Below are positions 1-8,093 of a DNA stretch of 64,000 nt, one piece after another. Under the pieces are notes generated by a model. It did not search any database and was not told the origin of the DNA. It saw only the letters and a list, made by a program, of their open reading frames with translations. Source of the stretch: JAPKYZ01 sp033763835 (lineage in GTDB: Bacteria > Acidobacteriota > Terriglobia > Bryobacterales > Bryobacteraceae); the NCBI GenBank assembly GCA_033763835.1, contig JANRJS010000030.1:1-64000 (forward strand), written 5' to 3'. The translations under genes and the position numbers were made by a program. The stretch's first letter is position 1. Every line of letters begins with the position of its first letter.

Positions 1-567
1 GCGCAGCGGGCGCGTGCCGCCGGGCGTAATGTTACGCCACGAGTTCGACGCGAAATCGAACGACCACGTGTCGTCGAAGCGGCCCGCGTTGGTGAACCCA
101 TGCGAAATCACCAGACGGTCGCCGCGCGGGTCGTATACGCCCGAATGTCCGTAGCGGCGGCTGGGTCCGCGATCGTTCGGCGCGAGTTCGGTCCACGTTC
201 CCGCCGAGATGTCGAACGCCCAGACGTCGCTAAAAAATCCGCTGGCCTGGCCGCCGAACACGATCAGCCGCCGCCGGACGGGATCGACGGCGAGCGTGTG
301 CCCCCACCGGGGAGCCGGTTTCGCGCCGCCGGTCGTAATTTCCCGCCAGCGCGATTCGCGGAGCGAGTAAACCCAAAGGTCGTTGCGCGCGGCGTTGTCC
401 TGCCCGCCGAAAAGATACAGAGAAGCGCCGGACGGATCGTAACCGATCGTTCCATCGACGCGTCCGGTGGGAGGCGTCCCGCCCGCCGGGAGTAACGTGT
501 AAGTAAGGGGTTGGGCGAGCGTGACCAGCGCAAACGTCGTGAATAGCGGAAGTATCCGGGCGCACAT
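1..567 (-). CDS. Kelch-repeat secreted protein, N-terminal part (runs off window)
   Basis: The reverse strand reads open from an ATG at 567 to the window edge, giving 189 residues. The start MCARILPLFTTFALVTLAQ looks like a signal peptide. It is followed by Kelch-type blades: LYLFGGQDNAARNDLWVY, then RLIVFGGQ with SDVWAFD, then RLVISHG with DDTWSFD, each with the hydrophobic-FGG and D-W spacing of galactose-oxidase-like propellers. It is divergent from the sigma factor gene at 645. The substrate is unknown. Kelch propellers of this kind in exported bacterial proteins usually bind ligands or partners. The C-terminus is missing, so a further domain cannot be excluded. Confidence 0.75.
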   Translation of the reverse strand, partial: MCARILPLFTTFALVTLAQPLTYTLLPAGGTPPTGRVDGTIGYDPSGASLYLFGGQDNAARNDLWVYSLRESRWREITTGGAKPAPRWGHTLAVDPVRRRLIVFGGQASGFFSDVWAFDISAGTWTELAPNDRGPSRRYGHSGVYDPRGDRLVISHGFTNAGRFDDTWSFDFASNSWRNITPGGTRPLR

Positions 568-644
568 GGACGATGAATCCCGACAGTTTTGTTTTTTCTT
601 CCCGGCGGGAATAGCCTCCGGCGAAGCTCGCATCTACCGGGCGT

Positions 645-1283
645 ATGTCATCCGCCGGAACGTTCGACGATTGGATGGGCGAAGGGCGCCCGCATCCGCC
701 CAGCGGCATGGATAACGCCGGCGGCACGCCCGCCGCAGACGCTCGATCGGCCTTCGACGCGGAGGCGATGCCGCACCTGAACGACTTGTTCCGCACCGCC
801 GCGCGGGTGTTGGGCGACCGGGCCCGCGCCGAGGACGTCGTTCAGGAAGTGTATTTACAGGCCTGGAAATCGTTCCACCGTTTCGAGCCCGGTACCAACT
901 GCCGCGCGTGGCTTTTCAAAATTCTGTTCCATTGCGTCAACCACCACCGTCGGCGCTGGTTCCGGTTCCCGCTGTTGAAGGAGACCGAGGAGTTTCTCGA
1001 AGCCAACCTGATCGCGCCGGAACCGGTACCGGATCATCTCACCGACGCAAGCATCCTCGCCGCGCTAGACCGGATTCCCGCCGAGTTCCGCGCCGTGGTG
1101 CTGCTGGTGGACGTGGAAGAGTTCGCCTATAAGGACGCGGCGCAGATTCTCGCCGTCCCCATCGGCACCGTCATGTCGCGTCTGAGCCGGGGCCGCAAGC
1201 TGCTCCGCGAGCAGTTGGCTTCGGTCGCGGCCTCGTACGGGATTGGAAAAACTGGAGTGGGAAGGACCGGAAACGAAGCATGA
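645..1283 (+). CDS. ECF-type RNA polymerase sigma factor
   Basis: A 212-residue protein with both ECF regions. Region 2 runs from about residue 40 (FDAEAMPHLNDLFRTAARVL, then AEDVVQEVYLQAWKSF and NCRAWLFKIL). Region 4 is near residues 130-190 (AALDRIPAEFRAVVLLVDVE, then helix-turn-helix DAAQILAVPIGTVMSRLSRGR). It would direct core RNA polymerase to a small regulon. ATG 645 is the longest start; ATG 708 is also possible because homology begins only at FDAEA. The last four bases overlap the next gene (ATGA), so it is coupled to the membrane protein at 1280, likely its anti-sigma factor. Two carbohydrate-active enzymes follow on the same strand and may be part of its regulon. Confidence 0.9.
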   Translation: MSSAGTFDDWMGEGRPHPPSGMDNAGGTPAADARSAFDAEAMPHLNDLFRTAARVLGDRARAEDVVQEVYLQAWKSFHRFEPGTNCRAWLFKILFHCVNHHRRRWFRFPLLKETEEFLEANLIAPEPVPDHLTDASILAALDRIPAEFRAVVLLVDVEEFAYKDAAQILAVPIGTVMSRLSRGRKLLREQLASVAASYGIGKTGVGRTGNEA

Positions 1284-2014
1284 ACGACCGAGAAGTGGCC
1301 GCTCGCCTCAGGTACGCCGTGAAGAGCCAACCTGTGCCGCCCGAGTTGGCGGCGAAAGTCCGCATGCGTCTCGATGAAGCGCCACGCGGAAGAAAAGGGT
1401 GGGGCTGGATGGCTTGGGCGCCCGTCGCAGCGGCGCTCGCGATCGCGGTGGCGCTAGGTTCCGCTTATCGCGACGGTCACTTTCGCTTCACGCCAGGCCA
1501 GCGCGAAACCTTTATGGCTTCTCTGTTGACCAAGGTGTCTCTGCCGATGAGGGCCGGACTCGACGATCACCTGCATTGCTCGGTTTACGGTAATGTCCCC
1601 AAGGACGTGCCGGACCGCGGGACCGCTACCCAACACCTGCCTCAGAAGTTCGCCCCAATGCTCGCCATCGTCGAAGCCGCCGTGCCGAAACCGTTTCAGC
1701 TTTACTCGGCGCACGTTTGCGAACGCAACCGGCGGCGGTTCGTCCATTTCCAATTGAAGACCGATTCGAAGCTGCTCTCCGTAATCGTCACTCGTCGCGG
1801 CGCCGGCGAATCGTTTGTGCGCGAGAAGATTGCGCCCGCGCTCGCCGCGTCCGGTACGCCCATCTACGAGGCCGGCGCACGCCGGTTCGAGCTCGCCGCC
1901 GTCGAGAGCGGAGATTATCTCGCCTACGTCGTTTCGGACCTTCCGGCGGAGCGCAATCGCAGCGTGATGCTCGCAATGGCGCCGCAACTTGTGGAAACGC
2001 TCGCCCGCCTCTAA
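1280..2014 (+). CDS. Membrane protein, probable anti-sigma factor for the preceding ECF sigma
   Basis: A 244-residue protein with a short N-terminal cytoplasmic part (MNDREVAARLRYAVKSQPVPPEL...). One membrane segment sits near residues 43-62 (GWMAWAPVAAALAIAVALGSA), and an extracytoplasmic domain of about 170 residues follows. The topology and the ATGA overlap with the sigma gene fit an anti-sigma factor. No zinc-finger HxxxCxxC motif is visible, so the sigma-binding mode is not proved. The outer domain (DDHLHCSVYGNVP..., two or three Cys) resembles the extracytoplasmic part of other acidobacterial anti-sigma-like proteins, but I do not recognise a named family. The call rests mostly on position and topology. 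Confidence 0.6.
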   Translation: MNDREVAARLRYAVKSQPVPPELAAKVRMRLDEAPRGRKGWGWMAWAPVAAALAIAVALGSAYRDGHFRFTPGQRETFMASLLTKVSLPMRAGLDDHLHCSVYGNVPKDVPDRGTATQHLPQKFAPMLAIVEAAVPKPFQLYSAHVCERNRRRFVHFQLKTDSKLLSVIVTRRGAGESFVREKIAPALAASGTPIYEAGARRFELAAVESGDYLAYVVSDLPAERNRSVMLAMAPQLVETLARL

Positions 2015-2037
2015 TCCGGTTTTGTAAGGATCGAATC

Positions 2038-4653
2038 ATGACCGCCGAACACCGACGGCTCGAAGAGTCGCGCGCCCGCACCACGCACTGGAAACGCTGG
2101 GGACCGTATCTGAGCGAACGCGCTTGGGGCACGGTTCGCGAGGACTACAGTCCTTACGGCAATGCCTGGGAGGCTTTGCCCCACGATCACGCCCGCTCGA
2201 AGGCGTACCGCTGGAACGAAGACGGCATCGCCGGCGTCTCGGACCGTCACCAGAAAATCTGTTTCGCGCTCGCCATGTGGAACGGCCGCGATCCCATTCT
2301 CAAGGAGCGCCTGTTCGGCCTTACCGGCAACGAGGGCAATCGCGGCGAGGACGTAAAGGAGTGCTACTACTATCTCGATTCGACGCCCACGCACTCCTAC
2401 ATGAAGTACCTGTACAAGTACCCGCAGGCCGAGTTTCCCTACGCTTGGCTCGTCGAGGAGAACCGGCGGCGCGGCAAATCGGCCCCCGAGTTCGAGTTAC
2501 TTGACACCGGAATCTTCGCCGAAGAGCGTTACTTCGATATCGCCGTGGAGTATGCGAAAGACGGCCCAGAGGATCTGTACGTCCGCATCACGGCGGTCAA
2601 TCGCGGACCCGAACCGGCGTATCTCGAACTACTGCCGTCGATCTGGTTCCGCAATACCTGGTCCTGGGGACACCGGGTGAAGAAGCCTTCGCTCCATGCG
2701 ATTTCTGCCAATGAAATCCAGCTCGCCGAGCCGGATTATGGTATCCGCTACCTGGCATGCGAGGGCGAACCCGAGTTGCTCTTCACGGAAAACGAAACGA
2801 ACGCGCGCCGGTTGTATGCCGTCGAGAACCCGTCCCCATACGTCAAAGACGGCATCGGCGAGTACGTTTTGCGCGGCGCAGCGGATCGCGTCAACCCGGA
2901 GCGCACCGGAACGAAGGCGGCGGCGCGATACCGGATGACGCTCGCGCCCGGCGAGTCGCGAACGATTCGTTTGCGCTTCTCCGATACGCCCACCGGGCGG
3001 GACGCGGAAGAGGTCTTCGAGCGACGGATTCGCGAGGCCGACGAATTTTACGCCACCGTGATCCAGCCGGAGCTGACGGACGACGCGCGCAACGTGATGC
3101 GGCAGGCGTTCGCGGGCTTGCTCTGGTCGAAGCAGTTCTATCACTACGTAGTGCGCGACTGGCTGGACGGAGACCCCGCCGGTCCTCCGCCGCCCGCGTC
3201 TCGCAAGCGCGGCCGCAATTCCGATTGGGGGCATCTGTTCAACGCCGACGTGATCTCGATGCCCGACAAGTGGGAGTATCCGTGGTACGCCGCCTGGGAC
3301 TTGGCCTTCCACTGCGTGCCGATCGCATTGGTGGATTCCGAGTTCGCCAAAGACCAACTCATGCTGATGGTGCGCGAGTGGTACATGCACCCGAACGGGC
3401 AATTGCCCGCTTACGAGTGGGCGTTCGGCGACGTCAATCCGCCGGTGCACGCCTGGGCCGCGCTCCGCGTCTACAAGATCGAGAAAAAGCGGCGCGGCGT
3501 GGGAGACCGCAAGTTTCTGCAGCGCATCTTCCACAAACTGCTTTTGAATTTCACGTGGTGGGTGAACCGCAAGGACACCGAGGGCCGCAACGTGTTCCAG
3601 GGCGGCTTCCTGGGTCTCGACAACATCGGAGTCTTCGACCGCAGCGCGCCGCTGCCTACGGGCGGCCACATCGAGCAAGCCGACGGTACCGGCTGGATGG
3701 GCATGTACAGCCTGAATTTATTGGCGATCGCGCTCGAACTCGCGCAGGAGGATCCCGCCTACGAGGACGTCGCGAGCAAGTTCTGGGAGCACTTCCTCTA
3801 CATCGCAAGCGCCATTAACAAGCTCGGCAGCGACGGCGCCGGCATGTGGGACGATCTCGACGGCTTCTACTACGACGTGCTCCATCTGCCGGGCGACGAT
3901 CATCTGCCGCTGCGGGTGCGTTCGATGGTCGGCCTGATTCCGCTGTTTGCGGTGCAAACGCTCGAACCCGACGTGATGGCCAAGCTCCCCGGCTTTCGCC
4001 GCCGCATGGAATGGTTCATCGACAACCGACCCGATTTGTGCGCCAATGTCGCCTCGATGTGCACCATCGGCGTGGGCGAGCGCCGCCTGCTCTCGATCGT
4101 CGATCCCCAACAACTCCGGCGCGTCCTGCGATTCATGCTCGACGAAGCGGAGTTTCTCTCGGACCACGGCATCCGCGCGCTCTCGCGCGTCCACCGAGAG
4201 CGCCCCTACGTTTTCCACGCGGGCGGCGCGGAGTATCGCGTCGACTACGAACCGGGCGAATCTTCCACCGGCCTGTTCGGCGGCAATTCGAATTGGCGGG
4301 GCCCGGTCTGGTTCCCGGTGAACTACCTGCTGATCGAATCGCTGCAAAAGTTCCACCACTATTTCGGCGACGACTACAAAGTAGAATTCCCCACCGGCTC
4401 GGGCCAGTGGTTGACGCTTTGGGAAGTTGCGGCGGAAATCTCCCGGCGCCTGTCGCGCCCGTTTTTACGCGGAGATGACGGCCGCCGGCCGGTGCATGGT
4501 AACGCCGGTCTATACGCCTCGCATCCGAATTGGCGCGACCTCGTTCTGTTCTACGAGTACTTCCACGGCGACAATGGATCGGGCGTCGGGGCCAGTCACC
4601 AAACGGGTTGGACGGGCCTGGTGGCGAAGTTACTGCAACAGAGCGGCGAATGA
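2038..4653 (+). CDS. MGH1-like (GH63-type) glucosidase
   Basis: An 871-residue intracellular glycoside hydrolase of the large 'glucosidase' family with an (alpha/alpha)6 toroid. The start chosen is ATG 2038, which has TAAGGA just upstream; the same frame is open from 1717 but that stretch lies under the anti-sigma gene. Visible features are the N-terminal RWGPYLSERAWGTVREDYS block, the central WYAAWDLAFHCVPIALVD and GQLPAYEWAFGDVNPPVHAWA blocks that carry the acidic catalytic region, and NWRGPVWFPVNYLLIESLQKF near the C-terminus. No signal peptide. Family members hydrolyse alpha-glucosidic bonds, with the exact substrate unproved. It abuts a debranching-family enzyme by one base, suggesting joint glucan breakdown. 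Confidence 0.88.
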   Translation: MTAEHRRLEESRARTTHWKRWGPYLSERAWGTVREDYSPYGNAWEALPHDHARSKAYRWNEDGIAGVSDRHQKICFALAMWNGRDPILKERLFGLTGNEGNRGEDVKECYYYLDSTPTHSYMKYLYKYPQAEFPYAWLVEENRRRGKSAPEFELLDTGIFAEERYFDIAVEYAKDGPEDLYVRITAVNRGPEPAYLELLPSIWFRNTWSWGHRVKKPSLHAISANEIQLAEPDYGIRYLACEGEPELLFTENETNARRLYAVENPSPYVKDGIGEYVLRGAADRVNPERTGTKAAARYRMTLAPGESRTIRLRFSDTPTGRDAEEVFERRIREADEFYATVIQPELTDDARNVMRQAFAGLLWSKQFYHYVVRDWLDGDPAGPPPPASRKRGRNSDWGHLFNADVISMPDKWEYPWYAAWDLAFHCVPIALVDSEFAKDQLMLMVREWYMHPNGQLPAYEWAFGDVNPPVHAWAALRVYKIEKKRRGVGDRKFLQRIFHKLLLNFTWWVNRKDTEGRNVFQGGFLGLDNIGVFDRSAPLPTGGHIEQADGTGWMGMYSLNLLAIALELAQEDPAYEDVASKFWEHFLYIASAINKLGSDGAGMWDDLDGFYYDVLHLPGDDHLPLRVRSMVGLIPLFAVQTLEPDVMAKLPGFRRRMEWFIDNRPDLCANVASMCTIGVGERRLLSIVDPQQLRRVLRFMLDEAEFLSDHGIRALSRVHRERPYVFHAGGAEYRVDYEPGESSTGLFGGNSNWRGPVWFPVNYLLIESLQKFHHYFGDDYKVEFPTGSGQWLTLWEVAAEISRRLSRPFLRGDDGRRPVHGNAGLYASHPNWRDLVLFYEYFHGDNGSGVGASHQTGWTGLVAKLLQQSGE

Positions 4654-4654
4654 T

Positions 4655-6547
4655 ATGGACCTCTCCCCCGCGCCTCTGGAAAAAGAGTGGCTCGAAACGA
4701 ATGGGCTGGGCGGGTTCGCCTGCTCGACGATCTGCGGCCGGAACACTCGCCGCTATCACGGTCTGCTCACCGCCGCCCTGAAGCCGCCCGTCGAACGGTA
4801 CATCCTGCTGTCGAAGCTCGAAGAGACGTTGACCGTCGAAGGTGCGCGATTCGATCTGTCGACGAACTTCTACGCCGGCGCAATCCATCCGCGCGGCGAC
4901 GAGTTGCTTGTCGAATTCCGGCGCGACCCGTGGCCGGTGTTTATCTATCGCGCGGGCGGAGCCGAGATCGAGAAGCGGCTGTTTCTGGTTCACGGCGAAA
5001 ACGCTCTGGTGGTCGAGTACGAATTGCGAAGACCGCATCCCGGCGCGACTTTGGACGTCCGCCCGCTCACCGCCTTTCGCGACTATCACTCGACGACGCA
5101 CTGGAACGAGTCGCTCGACCGGTCGGTGCGGTTCGAAGAGGGGATCGCTTCGGTGAAGCCCTATGCGAGCCTGCCCGAGCTGCATATCGCGCACAACGCG
5201 CGTCAAGCGCGAACGTCCGGCGACTGGTATTACCACTTCGAATATCCGGTCGAAAAAGAACGCGGCTTCGAGGAAGAAGAGGATTTATTCAACCCGTTTG
5301 AGCTGACGTTCGATCTTTCGCAAACCGCCACAATGGTCGTTTCGACGGAACGCCGCCACGCCGGGGACGCCGCCGGATTGCGGGAGGCCGAACGCTCTCG
5401 CCGCGCGGCGATCGCGGCCGGTGGACCGTTGGCCCTCGCCGCCGATCAGTTCATCGTGGCGCGCGGCGAACGAAAAACGATCGTCGCCGGTTACCCCTGG
5501 TTCACCGATTGGGGGCGCGATTCGATGATCGCCCTGCCGGGATTGACACTCGCCACCCGTCGTTTCCAAGACGCGCGCGACACGCTCGAAGCGTTCGCGC
5601 AAAGCATGGACCGGGGGATGCTTCCCAATCGTTTCCCCGACGCGGGCGAAGAGCCCGAGTACAACACCGCCGACGCCACGCTGTGGTTCTTCGAGTCGGC
5701 GCGCGCCTATCTCGAAGCTTCGGGCGACGAGGCGTTTGTGCGCGACACCCTCTATGAGAAGCTGCGCGAGGCGCTGGAATGGCATGTGGCGGGAACGCGC
5801 TACGGCATCCGCGCCGAGGACAACGGACTGCTGCGGTGCGGCGAACCCGGCGTCCAACTTACCTGGATGGACGCGAAGATCGGCGATTGGGTCGTAACGC
5901 CGCGAACCGGAATGCCCGTCGAAATCCAGGCGCTTTGGTACAACGCGCTGTGCGTTATGGCGGACTTCGCGGCCCGCTTCGACGATCCCGAAATGACGGA
6001 TCGCGCATCGGCGCTCGCAGGGCGGGCGAAAAGTTCGTTTCTCGAATCGTTCTGGAACCCCGCGCTCAATTGCCTGTACGACGTGGTGGACGGCGAGTAC
6101 AAGGACGCGTCCATCCGGCCGAATCAGATCTTCGCCGTGAGCCTGCCGCACACGATGCTCGACGGCGCGCGCGCGGCGAAAGTGGTCGCGGTGGTCGAGC
6201 GCGACTTGCTCACCCCGATGGGATTGCGCACGCTCGCGCCCAACGATCCTAATTACCGGGGCCGTTACGAAGGCGGCGTGCGGGAGCGCGACTCCGCCTA
6301 TCACCAGGGCACGGTATGGCCGTGGTTGATCGGCCCGTTTATCGACGCCTGGAGGCGCGTGCACCCAGGCCGGGACGCCTCCCGTTTCCTTGCGCCGCTT
6401 CTCGCCCATCTCGACGAAGCGTGCCTCGGCCAGATTTCCGAAATCGCCGACGGCGACGCGCCGCACACGCCCCGGGGTTGCTTCGCCCAAGCGTGGAGCG
6501 TTGCCGAAGCCCTGCGCGCCGCTACTCCGCCAACAGCGTTTCGATAA
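4655..6547 (+). CDS. Glycogen-debranching family protein (amylo-alpha-1,6-glucosidase, GH133-like)
   Basis: A 630-residue protein. ATG 4655 follows the preceding stop codon by one base; longer in-frame translation upstream lies inside the glucosidase gene. It begins EKEWLETNGLGGFACSTICGRNTRRYHGLL, the typical N-terminal beta-domain signature of the archaeal/bacterial GDE family. The C-terminal (alpha/alpha)6 domain shows GYPWFTDWGRDSMIALPGL, YNTADATLWFFESARAYLE, LTWMDAKIGDWVVTPRTGMPVEIQALWYNAL and YHQGTVWPWLIGPFIDAW. The likely reaction is hydrolysis of alpha-1,6 branches left in glycogen, in the cytoplasm. Its last 26 bases overlap convergently the thioredoxin gene on the other strand. Confidence 0.9.
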   Translation: MDLSPAPLEKEWLETNGLGGFACSTICGRNTRRYHGLLTAALKPPVERYILLSKLEETLTVEGARFDLSTNFYAGAIHPRGDELLVEFRRDPWPVFIYRAGGAEIEKRLFLVHGENALVVEYELRRPHPGATLDVRPLTAFRDYHSTTHWNESLDRSVRFEEGIASVKPYASLPELHIAHNARQARTSGDWYYHFEYPVEKERGFEEEEDLFNPFELTFDLSQTATMVVSTERRHAGDAAGLREAERSRRAAIAAGGPLALAADQFIVARGERKTIVAGYPWFTDWGRDSMIALPGLTLATRRFQDARDTLEAFAQSMDRGMLPNRFPDAGEEPEYNTADATLWFFESARAYLEASGDEAFVRDTLYEKLREALEWHVAGTRYGIRAEDNGLLRCGEPGVQLTWMDAKIGDWVVTPRTGMPVEIQALWYNALCVMADFAARFDDPEMTDRASALAGRAKSSFLESFWNPALNCLYDVVDGEYKDASIRPNQIFAVSLPHTMLDGARAAKVVAVVERDLLTPMGLRTLAPNDPNYRGRYEGGVRERDSAYHQGTVWPWLIGPFIDAWRRVHPGRDASRFLAPLLAHLDEACLGQISEIADGDAPHTPRGCFAQAWSVAEALRAATPPTAFR

Positions 6548-7052
6548 GCGCCGCGAACCGGTCTTCGCCTTTTTCGCCGCCGTAGTTCAACTCGCCGATC
6601 CACGCTCCGCGGACCACGCCCTTCTTATCGACGACGTACACGGTAGGCCAGTATTGCTGCCGCCAGCGGTTCCAGTTCGTATAGTCGGGATCGAACAAAA
6701 CGGGATACCGGATCTCGAGTTTCTTCGCCTCGGCGGCGACGTTGCTCCAACTCTTCTCGTGTTCGAGTTCCGGCGTGTGCACGCCGATCGTCACGACGTC
6801 TTTCGGCGAATAGCGCTCATGCCATCGGTTGTACACCGGAAGGTTGCGGCGGCAGTTGATACAGGCGAACGTCCAGAAGTGGACGACGGTGATCTTTCCC
6901 GCGCAGGCGGCGAGCGAAACGGCGGCCCCGCCTTCCGTATTGAGCCAACGCCCGCCCGTCAATTCCGGAGCCGGACGGCCGGTCATGGGAGACCGTTGCG
7001 CGAACGCGGCTGAGTACAACAAAGCGAACAAAGCGAGTTTCATCCTTTCCAA
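6522..7052 (-). CDS. TlpA/DipZ-type thioredoxin-like protein, exported
   Basis: A 176-residue protein with a short signal peptide (MKLALFALLYSAAFA) and a thioredoxin fold. The active site is FWTFACINCRRNLPVYN, a CINC variant of CXXC typical of the DipZ/NHL-linked redoxins, and the cis-Pro loop is YWPTVYVVDKKG. It probably acts as a periplasmic thiol-disulfide reductant or oxidant. The start is either TTG 7052, with GGGGG six bases upstream, or ATG 7043; both keep the signal peptide. It overlaps the end of the debranching gene on the opposite strand. No redox partner is encoded next to it. Confidence 0.85.
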   Translation of the reverse strand: MERMKLALFALLYSAAFAQRSPMTGRPAPELTGGRWLNTEGGAAVSLAACAGKITVVHFWTFACINCRRNLPVYNRWHERYSPKDVVTIGVHTPELEHEKSWSNVAAEAKKLEIRYPVLFDPDYTNWNRWRQQYWPTVYVVDKKGVVRGAWIGELNYGGEKGEDRFAALIETLLAE

Positions 7053-7140
7053 GATCGCCCCCAGACGGAATCTTTATTCCCTTTGCCGGAATGAAAGCCG
7101 GGCGGGGAATGAAACGCGGCGTGTGCACGATAAACCGAGC

Positions 7141-7881
7141 GTGAGTTACCGGATTCGGTGCGCCGAGATTTGGGGCGGCGTGAAAGTGCTTTCTCAGGAC
7201 GTCTCGACGGCGGGCGTCGATGCCAGCCTTTGTTCGCTACCCGGCGAAGGGGCGAAAGGCGGCGACGTGTATTACTTCTCCGTCTGTTCTTACGACCGGC
7301 TAACGCGAGTGGCTCTGGCCGACATGCGGGGGCACGGAGAACGCGTGAGCGAGCTCAGCGAATGGCTCTACGGTTCGCTGCAAGACCGGATGAACTCGCG
7401 CGATGGCGCGGGCGTGCTGTCGGAACTCAATACGATGGTGCACGCGCGCGGCTTCCAGGCGCTAACCACGGCGGCGGTGCTGACTTACTTGAACGGCGGC
7501 CGGTTGACGTACTCCTACGCCGGGCATCCTCCGGCGCTGGTGAGCCGCGGGGGCGGCCCTTGGGAACCCCTGCCCTTGACGGCCCCGCCCGGAGTCGCGA
7601 ACTTGCCGCTAGGAGCGTTTCCCCGAACCCGCTACGATCAATCGCGTGTCGAGTTGCGGCGCGGCGACCGGCTGTTTCTCTATACCGACGGGGTGCTTGA
7701 ATGCCCCGGACCCGGAGGATCGTTTCTCGATGAGCACCGGCTGATCGCGGCGCTCAATCGATCGGGCGACGGGGACCTTCCCGCGATTCGCGACACCGTG
7801 CTCCGAACGTTGAACGAGTTCGCCGGGCGCCCGCTCGATCACGACGACTGCACCTTTATGGCGATCGGAATCCGCGAGTGA
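7141..7881 (+). CDS. SpoIIE-type PPM serine/threonine phosphatase
   Basis: A 246-residue stand-alone phosphatase domain. The metal-binding motifs of the family are present: GGDVYYFSV near residue 40, ADMRGHGERVSELS near residue 60, SYAGHPPALV, LFLYTDGVLE and, at the end, HDDCTFMAIGI. Such enzymes dephosphorylate anti-anti-sigma factors or other phosphoproteins. No sensory domain (PAS, GAF, HAMP, receiver) is attached, so the input must come from a partner. No ATG is near; GTG 7141 gives MSYRIRCAEIW and is the best start. The stop overlaps the GTG of the small membrane protein at 7878 by four bases (GTGA). Confidence 0.85.
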   Translation: MSYRIRCAEIWGGVKVLSQDVSTAGVDASLCSLPGEGAKGGDVYYFSVCSYDRLTRVALADMRGHGERVSELSEWLYGSLQDRMNSRDGAGVLSELNTMVHARGFQALTTAAVLTYLNGGRLTYSYAGHPPALVSRGGGPWEPLPLTAPPGVANLPLGAFPRTRYDQSRVELRRGDRLFLYTDGVLECPGPGGSFLDEHRLIAALNRSGDGDLPAIRDTVLRTLNEFAGRPLDHDDCTFMAIGIRE

Positions 7882-8093
7882 ACGCCGTTATGCGCGAACC
7901 CTTGGACGGCGCACCTCTTCGCGAACGGCTGAAACGCGCGGTGCGGGACATTCCCGTCGATCCGTCGCTGCGCGTGCGGGTACGGGGGGAGCTTGAGCGC
8001 GCCGGACGTCCGCGCATGCCCTGGATCGCGCTCGAGTGCATCGCCGTCGCCGCCGTGCTGGCCTTCGCGGCGTTCGTCTTCATGCGCGGCTAG
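7878..8093 (+). CDS. Small single-pass membrane protein
   Basis: A 71-residue protein: a basic/acidic N-terminal helix-rich part (LRERLKRAVRDIPVDPSLRVRVRGEL) followed by one C-terminal membrane segment (WIALECIAVAAVLAFAAFVFM). It starts at GTG 7878, overlapping the phosphatase stop by four bases; an internal ATG lies at 7890. The N-terminal part resembles the short cytoplasmic stub of acidobacterial anti-sigma proteins, including the one at 1280, but it has no outer domain. It may anchor or regulate the phosphatase at the membrane. Function unknown. It overlaps the convergent gene by 14 bases. Confidence 0.6.
   Translation: MNAVMREPLDGAPLRERLKRAVRDIPVDPSLRVRVRGELERAGRPRMPWIALECIAVAAVLAFAAFVFMRG

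Noticed and set aside
1717..2037. N-terminal extension of the glucosidase to 1717
   Set aside because: The added residues are Arg-rich, overlap the anti-sigma-like gene and precede a good ribosome site and ATG at 2038.
5285..6490. 401-codon minus-strand frame opposite the debranching enzyme
   Set aside because: Antisense shadow; the conserved GDE motifs lie on the plus strand.
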